Below, piece by piece: positions 17,006-24,516 of a stretch of 64,000 nucleotides of DNA. The DNA comes from DASYKS01 sp031404815. Lineage in GTDB: Bacteria; Acidobacteriota; Thermoanaerobaculia; Multivoradales; UBA5704. Below the pieces are notes generated by a model. The model was not told the DNA's origin, searched no databases, and worked only from the letters and a program-made list of their open reading frames with translations. The stretch covers positions 1 through 64,000 of the forward strand of contig JANNIH010000081.1 in assembly GCA_031404815.1 (NCBI GenBank), read 5' to 3'. The translations under genes and the position numbers were made by a program. Numbering within the stretch: the stretch's first letter is position 1; each line of letters starts with the position of its first letter.

Positions 17006-17276
17006 TCTGGCGGAAGTAAGGATTCCGCACGGAGCTCTCGATCACCAGATCGATCGACCGACCAAAGAGACTTTCGAGATCCCCGAGAAGGCCCAGGTAG
17101 CGATCGGCGATTTCGGCGGGTTTTCCGGGTGCGAATTCGACCAGAAAATCGAGATCGCTCCGCGACGGGTCGAACGAACCGCGTGCCGCAGAGCCGAATA
17201 GATCGAGTCGGACGGCTTCGCGCTGTCGGCATGCCGCTTCGATTGCAGACTGTTGTTCGAGGACTCGGTTCGTCAT
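16968..17276 (-). CDS. mntA: MntA-like minimal nucleotidyltransferase antitoxin
   Basis: 102 residues from ATG 17276. Nucleotidyltransferase signature LFGSAARGSFDPSRSDLDFLVEF-type: G28-S29 with catalytic acids D41 and D43. Such minimal nucleotidyltransferases sit directly upstream of HepT and neutralise it by attaching AMP to its active-site Tyr. The order MntA then HepT with overlapping ends is the standard arrangement. Starts 51 bases after the stop of the alpha/beta hydrolase gene on the same strand. Confidence 0.88.
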   Translation of the reverse strand: MTNRVLEQQSAIEAACRQREAVRLDLFGSAARGSFDPSRSDLDFLVEFAPGKPAEIADRYLGLLGDLESLFGRSIDLVIESSVRNPYFRQSVEATRSPLFAA

Positions 17277-17327
17277 GGTGTTGCACAGCTTAACAGGACG
17301 TTGGACGCCCGTCGCCTGCCGCCCCAC

Positions 17328-18323
17328 TTACGACTCGATCGCTTCGAGCAGCTCGTCGAGCGCGCGCTCGACCGCTTCGGGGCGGTCGAGCTGGATCCAA
17401 TGTCCGGTGCCGCCGACCGGGAGGACGGGCAGCTGCTCGTCGAGCCGGTGCAGGCTGATCGGCAGGCTGTTGAGCTCGCTCACCAGGGCGATTTTGGGGC
17501 CGGGGTAGGCGGCGAGCGAAGCGATCGGCGACCAGATCGAAGCGCCTTCGAGCGCGCGGATGATCGCCTGCGGGTTGGTTTCGCCGAGATCCTCGAGGAT
17601 GCAACCCGCCGCGTCTCGATCTCCTCCAACCACCAGCTGCCGGAAATAGCCCTCGGCCTCAGCCACCGGATCGCGACGAACCGCGTCGAGAAAGGCGTCG
17701 ATCTCGGCGCGCGGCAGGAGCGTCTGGTCGCCGTTCGGATCGACCAGAACGAGGGCCGCCACCCGATCGGGGTTTGCCGCGGCATAGGCGATCGCAGGCA
17801 GGGCACCCAAACTGTGGCCGACCAGGACGAAGCGCCCCAGGTGGAGCTGGTCGGCGACCGCGGCGATGTCTTCGCTGAACGCGGGCACCGAATAGTCGCC
17901 ATCCGCAGCCGGGTCGGACTCGCCATGGCCACGCAAGTCGAACGCGATCGCCCGCCGCTCGGGGCGGAAGGCGTCGAGCTGGAGCACCCACTGCCCGCCG
18001 TTGCCGCCGAGGCCGTGAACGAACAGGAGTGGCACGTCGTGCGCGCCACCCGCCCCGCCGTCGCGCACGAACAGATTGCCGGCCGGGCCGGGGAGCCAGA
18101 GCGCCAGATCCTGAAGCCGTGGCGCGGGCGAGAACAGCTCGCCGCCGATCCGGCCGGGGTCGAAATCCGGATCGAGGTCCATCCAGCCGCGCAGATAGCC
18201 GCGCCGGTGCGCCACGATCACAGCCGCGGTGGCCGCGGCGGTCGCTCCGAGCAGGGCGAGGCCGAGCCAGGGCCCGGCGGGGCTCCGCTTTCTGCGGCGG
18301 TGAGGGGGGTTTTTCCGACTCAT
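17328..18323 (-). CDS. Alpha/beta-hydrolase fold protein, membrane-anchored
   Basis: 331 residues. A basic N terminus (KNPPHRRRKR) and one hydrophobic segment (~20-40) suggest an N-terminal membrane anchor or uncleaved signal. The hydrolase domain has the oxyanion loop VHGLGGNGGQW, FDLRGHGESD, and nucleophile elbow V-G-H-S-L-G-A. Candidate acid Asp follows in VLVDPNGDQ or later, and a His occurs in GGTGHWIQLDRPE near the C terminus (the usual catalytic His position). Substrate cannot be predicted. Confidence 0.85.
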   Translation of the reverse strand: MSRKNPPHRRRKRSPAGPWLGLALLGATAAATAAVIVAHRRGYLRGWMDLDPDFDPGRIGGELFSPAPRLQDLALWLPGPAGNLFVRDGGAGGAHDVPLLFVHGLGGNGGQWVLQLDAFRPERRAIAFDLRGHGESDPAADGDYSVPAFSEDIAAVADQLHLGRFVLVGHSLGALPAIAYAAANPDRVAALVLVDPNGDQTLLPRAEIDAFLDAVRRDPVAEAEGYFRQLVVGGDRDAAGCILEDLGETNPQAIIRALEGASIWSPIASLAAYPGPKIALVSELNSLPISLHRLDEQLPVLPVGGTGHWIQLDRPEAVERALDELLEAIES

Positions 18324-18381
18324 CGACGAAATTCTATCTCAGGGGAAACGCTCGCGCTCTCGAATCATGGAATCCGAAGGC

Positions 18382-19470
18382 TCAGACCGCGGGCTTGAGT
18401 GTCCCGATGACGATCTTGTCGTCGATCACCAGGCTGTGGTGGTTGCCTGTCTTCTCGACTTCCGGTTGACCGAAGGGGTCGAACTCGTACGGTTTGATCA
18501 CCCGGCCGAACACCGATTTGAGCGCGCGGGCGCCGATTCGGCTGCTCTTTGAAGCCTCCTCGGCGATCTTCTGGATCGCCGGCTCGGTCACGGAGAGCTC
18601 GATGCCCATCTTGCGGAAGAAGTTCTGGGAGATCTGGAGCACCCCTTCGGCCGGCTCGCGGAAAATTCGCGCGAGGGTGCCGGGAGTCAGGTCCTCGAGG
18701 ATCACCGCGTTGTCGAAGCGGGAGAGGAACTGCGGCTGCATGCCGTACTCGAACAGATCTTCCTGCCGGAAATGATGGCGCAGGGTGAAGTACTCACGGA
18801 TTTGGATCTTGCCGTTCTCGTAAATCGTCGTGGTCGGCAGTTTGATCCCGCTCTTGGGCGAGATCACACGCTGGAACACCTGGTCGTAGAGGGTCTCGAA
18901 CGCTCCGGCGCAGAGGAAGAGCATCTTGCCGGTATCGAGCCAGACGGTGCTCGACTCGGGCACTTTGTCGCGCACCACGGTGATCTTATGGCTGACCCGC
19001 TCGCCCTCGATCAGGGTGAGCAGCGCCTGCTGGATGTTGATTCCGGTCACATACGGCTTGCCGCCGACGACTCCGGAGACCTTGTCGATCTCGTCCAGGC
19101 AGACCGTGGCACGCTCCATCGCCCGGCCGATCTCTTCGGCCGTGGCATTGGCCCCGAGCACTTGGCGGGTCCGCTCCTCCAGGCGATGAAACAGACGGGA
19201 GGTGTCGATCGCGCCATCTTCGGCCGCGATCGTGCTCGCGTTCATGATCAGCACCACCCGGTACTCGACGAACTCCTCGTGCTCGGCGTAGAGCGACTCG
19301 ATGCCGCGCATGATCGTGGTCTTGCCGGTGCCGGAGTTGCCGATCAGCAACAGGTTGCCGTACTTCTCACCTTCCAGATGCTTGAAGATCGCGACCGCGA
19401 CGAACCGCAGGGTCTCGTCCTGGCCGATGACGCGCTGGGATAGGAACTCGTGAATTTCGACGGGCTTCAT
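18382..19470 (-). CDS. ClpX-like AAA+ ATPase without zinc-binding domain
   Basis: 362 residues. Walker A GNSGTGKT (44-51), Walker B VCLDEIDK (~130), and sensor-2 region RIGARALKSVFG near the C terminus, as in ClpX/HslU. The N-terminal zinc-binding domain of ClpX is missing: the protein begins directly with PVEIHEFLSQRVIGQDE. The position where ClpX carries its pore loop reads GKPYVTGINIQ. ClpX normally unfolds proteins for ClpP; here neither clpP nor a standard tig-clpP-clpX set is nearby, so this is probably a second, specialised unfoldase. Divergent from the next gene. Confidence 0.85.
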   Translation of the reverse strand: MKPVEIHEFLSQRVIGQDETLRFVAVAIFKHLEGEKYGNLLLIGNSGTGKTTIMRGIESLYAEHEEFVEYRVVLIMNASTIAAEDGAIDTSRLFHRLEERTRQVLGANATAEEIGRAMERATVCLDEIDKVSGVVGGKPYVTGINIQQALLTLIEGERVSHKITVVRDKVPESSTVWLDTGKMLFLCAGAFETLYDQVFQRVISPKSGIKLPTTTIYENGKIQIREYFTLRHHFRQEDLFEYGMQPQFLSRFDNAVILEDLTPGTLARIFREPAEGVLQISQNFFRKMGIELSVTEPAIQKIAEEASKSSRIGARALKSVFGRVIKPYEFDPFGQPEVEKTGNHHSLVIDDKIVIGTLKPAV

Positions 19471-19562
19471 GGTCTGGCGTAGGATCTCAAGGTACGAAGT
19501 GCAGTGGTTTCAAGGAATTCGTGCGGGCGACCCGCGCGACGACATCGGACGGAGGATTCTAC

Positions 19563-20183
19563 GTGCGAAAGCCAGATTCGCGTCGGGGTTGGGTGCTGGG
19601 CCTGATGTTGGTTGTCGCGACTCTCGGCCTGATGTTCGTCATGGGCCGCCAAGGGGCATCGCTCGATCGTAGCGATCCGCAGGAGCGGGCTCGGGTCGAT
19701 CGGAGCGTGCGCAGCATCCTCGACCTCGAGTTCGCCCGCACGGCGGAGCGCACCGAGCAGATCCGGAAGGTCTGGGGCGAAGAAGGGATGAGTGTGGCGC
19801 GCGGCAACATCGCGATCGACTACCTCTATCTCCTCGCGTACGGCTCCTTGCTCGCCCTCGCCTGCCACCGCTCGGCCGGGTGGCTCGCGGTCCACCCCCG
19901 GCGCGGCATCCGACGCCTCGGCCGATTCGGCCGGTGGCTGGCGCTCGCCCCGCTCGCCGCGGCGGCGCTCGACGCGGTCGAGAACTTCGCCATGCTGCGC
20001 ATGCTCGCCCCCTCGTTTTCGGGCGACTCTTGGCCGAACCTCGCCGCCCGCTGTGCCGGGATCAAATTCAACCTGCTCTATGTCGCCCTCGCCTGGATCA
20101 TCCTGGCGACCGTCCTGTCGCAGCCGCGCGCCGATGTCTGTGGGTCCGCCGTCGAAACAGAGACCCCCCGACCCGCGATTTGA
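19563..20183 (+). CDS. Small four-span membrane protein, function unknown
   Basis: 206 residues from GTG 19563, chosen because GGAGG (19551-19555) is seven bases upstream. Four hydrophobic segments are visible: one N-terminal (GWVLGLMLVVATLGLMFVMG), then a soluble loop with many charged residues (~45-85), and three more (around AIDYLYLLAYGSLLALA, LALAPLAAAALDAVENFAML, FNLLYVALAWIILATVL). The D-Y-x-Y and D-x-x-E-N pairs within the membrane segments look conserved-family-like, but I cannot name the family. Confidence 0.72.
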   Translation: MRKPDSRRGWVLGLMLVVATLGLMFVMGRQGASLDRSDPQERARVDRSVRSILDLEFARTAERTEQIRKVWGEEGMSVARGNIAIDYLYLLAYGSLLALACHRSAGWLAVHPRRGIRRLGRFGRWLALAPLAAAALDAVENFAMLRMLAPSFSGDSWPNLAARCAGIKFNLLYVALAWIILATVLSQPRADVCGSAVETETPRPAI

Positions 20184-20241
20184 CCGCCCGCCGGGCGGGA
20201 GCTACCATCTCGGACGAGACACTTGGAGGCTCGACCCGGCT

Positions 20242-21099
20242 ATGGTTTTCAAATTGCGCACCCGCACTCTTCTTGTCGGCCTCGCGGCCGGGGCCGCCTC
20301 GACACTCGGCGCGCCCGCCTGGGGCCAAGGGACCTCCACCCTCGCCAACCCGATCGCCGTCTTTTCGACCCCCGGCAGCAAGCAGGTCTCTTTGCAGTCG
20401 TGCAACGCGGCGGGGTGCGATACCGAGATCAAGACGGTCACGGTGCTCGACGCGCAGCCGGTGGTCGTTACGGCGACCGCGAATCCTGGGGCGGTCCAAG
20501 TTGGAGAGCTCGTCCGGCTGATCGGGTCGGGAACGGGCGCGCCGCCGCTCACTTACACCTGGAAGATCTTCTCGGGACCGACCCTGATCGCCACCCTGCC
20601 GGGCGCCACAACCTGGTGGGACACCCTCGGCCAGCCGGTCGGTCCGTACACGGCGCAGCTGTCGGTCGCCAACACCTTCAACACCGCGCTGTCGGCGCTG
20701 CTTCCGCTCAATCTCGGGGCGTTTCAACCGCGGAGCCTGTTTACCATCTCACCCTGCCGTGTGCTCGACACGAGGAGTTCGACGCCGCTGGTCTCTGGCA
20801 TCGCTCGCCCGATCGTGATCGCCGCGGCGGCATGCGGTGTGCCCGAGACCGCCAAGGCGATCTCCGCCAACATCTCGGTGACGACCCCGACCGGCTCGGG
20901 CTTGGTCGTCGTCTATCCGGGTAACTATCCGCGGCCAGGCACCCAAACGCTCAGTTTCAGCTCCGGACAGACGCGCACCAACAACATCGTGATCGCGCTC
21001 GCTTCGGATGGCTCGACCTCCTTGAGCACCGAAGCCTCGATGACCGCCACGGGAGACACCGTTCACCTCATCCTCGACGTCAACGGATACTTCCAGTAG
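20242..21099 (+). CDS. Secreted PKD-like protein with C-terminal 'CRVLDTR' domain
   Basis: 285 residues from ATG 20242, with GGAGG 12 bases before it. Signal peptide to about residue 32 (AGAASTLGAPAWGQG). Residues ~60-155 form an Ig/PKD-like beta domain (VTATANPGAVQVGELVRL ... TYTWKIFSG). The C-terminal ~120 residues start SPCRVLDTR and end HLILDVNGYFQ, a beta domain I associate with extracellular proteins of Acidobacteriota and Actinobacteria. No catalytic motif. Probably a surface or secreted adhesion/structural protein. It starts 58 bases after the small membrane protein gene. Confidence 0.75.
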   Translation: MVFKLRTRTLLVGLAAGAASTLGAPAWGQGTSTLANPIAVFSTPGSKQVSLQSCNAAGCDTEIKTVTVLDAQPVVVTATANPGAVQVGELVRLIGSGTGAPPLTYTWKIFSGPTLIATLPGATTWWDTLGQPVGPYTAQLSVANTFNTALSALLPLNLGAFQPRSLFTISPCRVLDTRSSTPLVSGIARPIVIAAAACGVPETAKAISANISVTTPTGSGLVVVYPGNYPRPGTQTLSFSSGQTRTNNIVIALASDGSTSLSTEASMTATGDTVHLILDVNGYFQ

Positions 21100-21131
21100 T
21101 CGAGCGACCCGCAGAGCGGAAAAGCTCGCGC

Positions 21132-21518
21132 CTACCCCTTCGGCACCTCGCTCATCAGGTGCTGGACGCGCCCCTCGGAATCGAGGAAGACGGCGAGCCA
21201 GAGCACCCGGTCACCCAATTCGGCGACGACGTGCGGCTTTTGCCGGACCACAGCACCCCCGGCTTCGAGCGCCGCAGCCGCCCCTTTGATATCGTCGGTC
21301 AGAAAATAGACGAACGTTTCGGAAACGGTGGCGCCGCTCGATTCTTCGCTCGATAGCATCAGACGAACGCCGCCGCAGTCGAAAAACGAGAGGCCGGGCG
21401 GGGCTGAAAACAAGAACTTCAAGCCGACCACGTCGCGATAAAACGCGGTCGCGGCGTCCAGGTCCTTGACCGACCAGGCGATCTGGCCCACGGCGGTGAT
21501 GTTGGGGGTGGAGGGCAT
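21132..21518 (-). CDS. VOC (glyoxalase/bleomycin-resistance fold) family protein
   Basis: 128 residues from ATG 21518, with AAGGAG seven bases upstream. The two beta-alpha-beta-beta-beta modules are recognisable: QIAWSVKDLDAATAFYRDVVGLKF and the second half ETFVYFLTDDIKGAAAALEAGG, ending RVLWLAVFLDSEGRVQHLMSE. Expected metal-ligand positions are partly different from glyoxalase I (the first has Gln/Ala near QIAW), so the reaction is unknown. No operon partner; the next gene is divergent. Confidence 0.85.
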   Translation of the reverse strand: MPSTPNITAVGQIAWSVKDLDAATAFYRDVVGLKFLFSAPPGLSFFDCGGVRLMLSSEESSGATVSETFVYFLTDDIKGAAAALEAGGAVVRQKPHVVAELGDRVLWLAVFLDSEGRVQHLMSEVPKG

Positions 21519-21650
21519 CGGCAGCTCCTTTCCGAAGGTTGGCGCTCGAACCAAGAGGGTAGGCGCCGATTCTAGGAGAACTACCCGGCGCGAAGTTTGC
21601 TTCACCGCCTACCGTCTGGCAGGATCGGCACCGTTCACGCCCACCCAAAT

Positions 21651-22463
21651 ATGAGCTTTCCCGAAACCCTCTACCGCGTGGCCAAAGGCGTTGCCAACTA
21701 CCGGCGGCCGTTTTCGCTTCTCGCGCAACGCGCCCTCGGACGCGAGATCGTCCGCGTCGCCGACCGCCGCACCGGCCTCTCCTTCCGGTGCCTTCGCGGA
21801 GCGGACCGGATGCTCGGCGAGATCTGCCATTCGCGGGTCTACGACATCGAGACCGCTCCGGTGCGGCCCGGCGACGTGGTGCTCGACGTGGGGGCCAATC
21901 ACGGTTTCGCCGCATGCTGGTTCGCCTACCACGGCGCCCGGGTGTACGCCTGGGAGCCGGCGCCGCAGGTTTTTTCGCTGCTCGAACGGAACGTGGTGGA
22001 CAACGGTCTCGCCGGCCGAGTGCGCGCCTTCCCCGAGGCGATCGGAGGACAGGAAGGTCGCGCGGAACTGCAGATCAGTCCGTTCCTCGGCGGGGGAACC
22101 AGCACGCTCCATCCGGAACTGGCCGCCACCTTGCCCATCACCGGACGAACCGAGGTGCGGGTGCGGTCGCTTCCCGCGGTGATCCGTGAGCTGGGCCTCG
22201 ACCGGATCCGCCTGCTGAAGCTGGATTGCGAGGGGAGCGAGCTCGACATCCTGCGCTCGTTCGACCGCGACCTGCTCGATCGGATCGATTCGTTCGCGAT
22301 CGAGTATCACCCCGCGGTCTACCCGGTGTCCGATCTGATTGAAACCCTCGAAGCCGCGGGCGACCTCCACATCTCGAAGGTGACGACCCTGGGCGTGACG
22401 AACGCGAACCTCCATGCCGTGCCGCGGCGCGTCCTCAAGGAATGGGCGGCCGAGGCGGGATAG
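21651..22463 (+). CDS. FkbM-family SAM-dependent methyltransferase
   Basis: 270 residues from ATG 21651. SAM motif DVVLDVGANHGFAACWFA, then VYAWEPAPQVFSLLERN, and the FkbM signature RIRLLKLDCEGSELDILRS. FkbM enzymes O-methylate hydroxyls, often on sugars of surface glycans or on polyketides. First plus-strand gene of the polysaccharide locus; the 132 bases before it (from the divergent VOC gene) should hold its promoter, but I see no clear boxes. Confidence 0.88.
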   Translation: MSFPETLYRVAKGVANYRRPFSLLAQRALGREIVRVADRRTGLSFRCLRGADRMLGEICHSRVYDIETAPVRPGDVVLDVGANHGFAACWFAYHGARVYAWEPAPQVFSLLERNVVDNGLAGRVRAFPEAIGGQEGRAELQISPFLGGGTSTLHPELAATLPITGRTEVRVRSLPAVIRELGLDRIRLLKLDCEGSELDILRSFDRDLLDRIDSFAIEYHPAVYPVSDLIETLEAAGDLHISKVTTLGVTNANLHAVPRRVLKEWAAEAG

Positions 22464-22480
22464 GGGCCCCCGCTTCCTTC

Positions 22481-22512
22481 TTCCTTCATGCCCGCCTTCC
22501 TTCATGCCCGCC
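22481..22512 (+). repeat. 16-bp exact tandem duplication over a start codon
   Basis: TTCCTTCATGCCCGCC occurs twice head to tail (22481-22496 and 22497-22512). Each copy contains an ATG; only the second (22504) is in frame with the glycosyltransferase, because 16 is not a multiple of three. The duplication may affect initiation of that gene. Confidence 0.9.
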
Positions 22513-23667
22513 CCCACCGACTTGCCTCGCCCGCGCGACTTGGCGCTTATCTCGACCGGCCTCGACCTCGAAGGGGGCGGACGGGCGCTCGCCGGCCGGC
22601 TGCTCGCCCGAGGAGGGGCGGATTGGGCACGGGTGCGGGGCGCGCGTTTCGATGTCCTCTCCCTCGGTGATCCCGAGCCCGGCCTGGTCGGCCCGATCCC
22701 CGGGCGGCAACGCGGATTCGGTACACGGGAGAAGGGCGCCTTCGCGCGGCTCGCCGCGGCGGTTGCGGCGCTGCAACTGCGCCCGCGGCGGCCGGCATTG
22801 ATGTTCGATCTGCTCGGACCGGCGCGGATCGAGGCGCTTCTCCCCCCCGCTCTTCGGTCGCCCTATTTGATCTGCCTCCTGGGCATTGAGGTCTGGCGCC
22901 GGCTCGAACCGGCGAGGAAGCGCGCGCTCGATGGCGCCGCGATCCGCCTCTCGATTTCGCGCTACACGCTGGCCCGGGCGCGCGAATTCCATCCCGGGCT
23001 ATCCGCCGAAATCCTGCCGCTCGCGCTCGAAGAGCGCTCTCCCGCGGGGGATGCCGACCGGGCGCTGCTCGAACGGGCGGGCGACGGTTTCGCCCTGATC
23101 GCCGGACGGATGGCCGAAAGTGAGCGCTACAAGGGCCACGACGCGCTGCTCGAAGCGCTCCCCCGGGCGCCCGAGGCCCGGCTGGTGATCGCGGGCGGCG
23201 GGGACGACCGCCCCCGGCTCGAAGCGAAGGCCCGGGCGCTAGGCCTGGCCGATCGCGTACTGTTTTCCGGGTTCGTTTCCGAGGCGACGCTTGCGGCGCT
23301 CTATGATCGCTCGGCCCTGCTCGCGATGCCCAGCCGGGGAGAGGGATTCGGCCTGGTCTACCTGGAGGCGATGCGCGCCGGCCGGCCCTGCCTCGCGGCC
23401 CGAGGAAGCGCGGCCGACGAGGTGATCGTCGACGGCGAGACCGGCCGGCTGGTCGATCCGGAAGACCGGGAGGAGATCGCGGCCTCGCTCCGGCTGCTGC
23501 TTGGCTCCCCCGAGACCGCCCGGCGGATGGGCGAAGCGGGCAGATTACGCTGGCGGCGGGAGTTCGGCTACGCTCTGTTTCGCGACCGTCTGGCCAGCCA
23601 CCTCGACCGATTGACCGGCCGGACGGACGCTCCCACCGAACCGAAGCGAGAGATTGAAGAGCGATGA
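22504..23667 (+). CDS. GT4-family glycosyltransferase
   Basis: 387 residues from ATG 22504. GT-B fold; C-terminal donor domain has LIAGRMAESERYKGHDALLEAL (GR ... KGhd), ARLVIAGGGDDRPRLE and the EX7E motif in RGEGFGLVYLEAM, all diagnostic of retaining GT4 enzymes. Start region lies in a 16-bp tandem duplication. Its stop overlaps the next gene by ATGA. Sugar specificity not predictable. Confidence 0.9.
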   Translation: MPAPTDLPRPRDLALISTGLDLEGGGRALAGRLLARGGADWARVRGARFDVLSLGDPEPGLVGPIPGRQRGFGTREKGAFARLAAAVAALQLRPRRPALMFDLLGPARIEALLPPALRSPYLICLLGIEVWRRLEPARKRALDGAAIRLSISRYTLARAREFHPGLSAEILPLALEERSPAGDADRALLERAGDGFALIAGRMAESERYKGHDALLEALPRAPEARLVIAGGGDDRPRLEAKARALGLADRVLFSGFVSEATLAALYDRSALLAMPSRGEGFGLVYLEAMRAGRPCLAARGSAADEVIVDGETGRLVDPEDREEIAASLRLLLGSPETARRMGEAGRLRWRREFGYALFRDRLASHLDRLTGRTDAPTEPKREIEER

Positions 23668-24503
23668 CAACGGGGCGACAGATAGGTGCTTTGGAGGTCG
23701 AGGTCGGAACGGTGCCCTCGCCGCGCGACCTCGAATACCCTGAGTACCTGCAGTACGAGGACGGCTCGGCAGACCGGGCGGCGGCGGCGATTTCGGGTCC
23801 GCATGCGGAACCGTGGCAGAACGTGATCGCGGCCTATGAGCCGGGCAGCCAGCCGCAGCTCGAACAGTTGCTCGGCCATCCGCGGCTCGGTCCGCGGGTC
23901 CACGGCAGGGTGCTCGACCTCGCCGCCGGAACCTGCTGGGCGACCGCCCGGCTGTCGCGCGTGCCGGCGGTCGAAGAGGTGACGGCGGTCGATCTTTCGC
24001 CCTCTTTTCTCGCCGGAACCGGCAACCGGATGCTCGAAGTCTGCGCCGCGGATCGGGCCAAGGTCCGCCTGCTCGCGAGCACCTTCGAGCGGGTACCCCG
24101 CCCTGACGCGACCTACGACGCGGTGTTCTTGATCGCAGCGATCCACCATGCGCTGGCACCGATCCGGGTGTTGCGGGAAGCGTTCCGGATGCTCAAACCG
24201 ACCGGTACGCTGTTCGTCTTGGAATCGCCCGCCCTGCCGTGGCAGATCGAGGCACGGCGGCGCCAGGCCGTCTCGATCTCCCGCGCGACCGGGACGACGG
24301 AGATCGCCTACACGAAGAGCGAGTTGCTCTATCTGCTCCGCTGCGGCGGCTTTGCGATCGACGAGGCCGTGCCGAGCGAAGGCCTCTCCTCCCGGCCGCT
24401 CCAGCGACTGGCGCGGCGCTCTCTCCGCATCCTGGGATTGGAAGGCGGGCTGATGAACGTCGCCTACATCTTCGCCGCTCGGCGCGATCCCGAAGCGGCT
24501 TAA
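23664..24503 (+). CDS. Class I SAM-dependent methyltransferase
   Basis: 279 residues. Rossmann motif I is VLDLAAGTCWATARLS (~residues 82-97), then VTAVDLSPSF, and a post-motif region DAVFLIAAIHHALAPIRVLREAFRMLKPTGTLFVLE typical of UbiE/methyltransf_11 enzymes. A ~75-residue N-terminal extension beginning TTGRQIGALEVEVG is unusual and contains YPEYLQYEDG. Probably modifies a sugar or lipid-linked intermediate of the locus. ATGA overlap with the gene before it. Confidence 0.85.
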   Translation: MTTGRQIGALEVEVGTVPSPRDLEYPEYLQYEDGSADRAAAAISGPHAEPWQNVIAAYEPGSQPQLEQLLGHPRLGPRVHGRVLDLAAGTCWATARLSRVPAVEEVTAVDLSPSFLAGTGNRMLEVCAADRAKVRLLASTFERVPRPDATYDAVFLIAAIHHALAPIRVLREAFRMLKPTGTLFVLESPALPWQIEARRRQAVSISRATGTTEIAYTKSELLYLLRCGGFAIDEAVPSEGLSSRPLQRLARRSLRILGLEGGLMNVAYIFAARRDPEAA

Positions 24504-24516
24504 GGCCCGAACCTCG

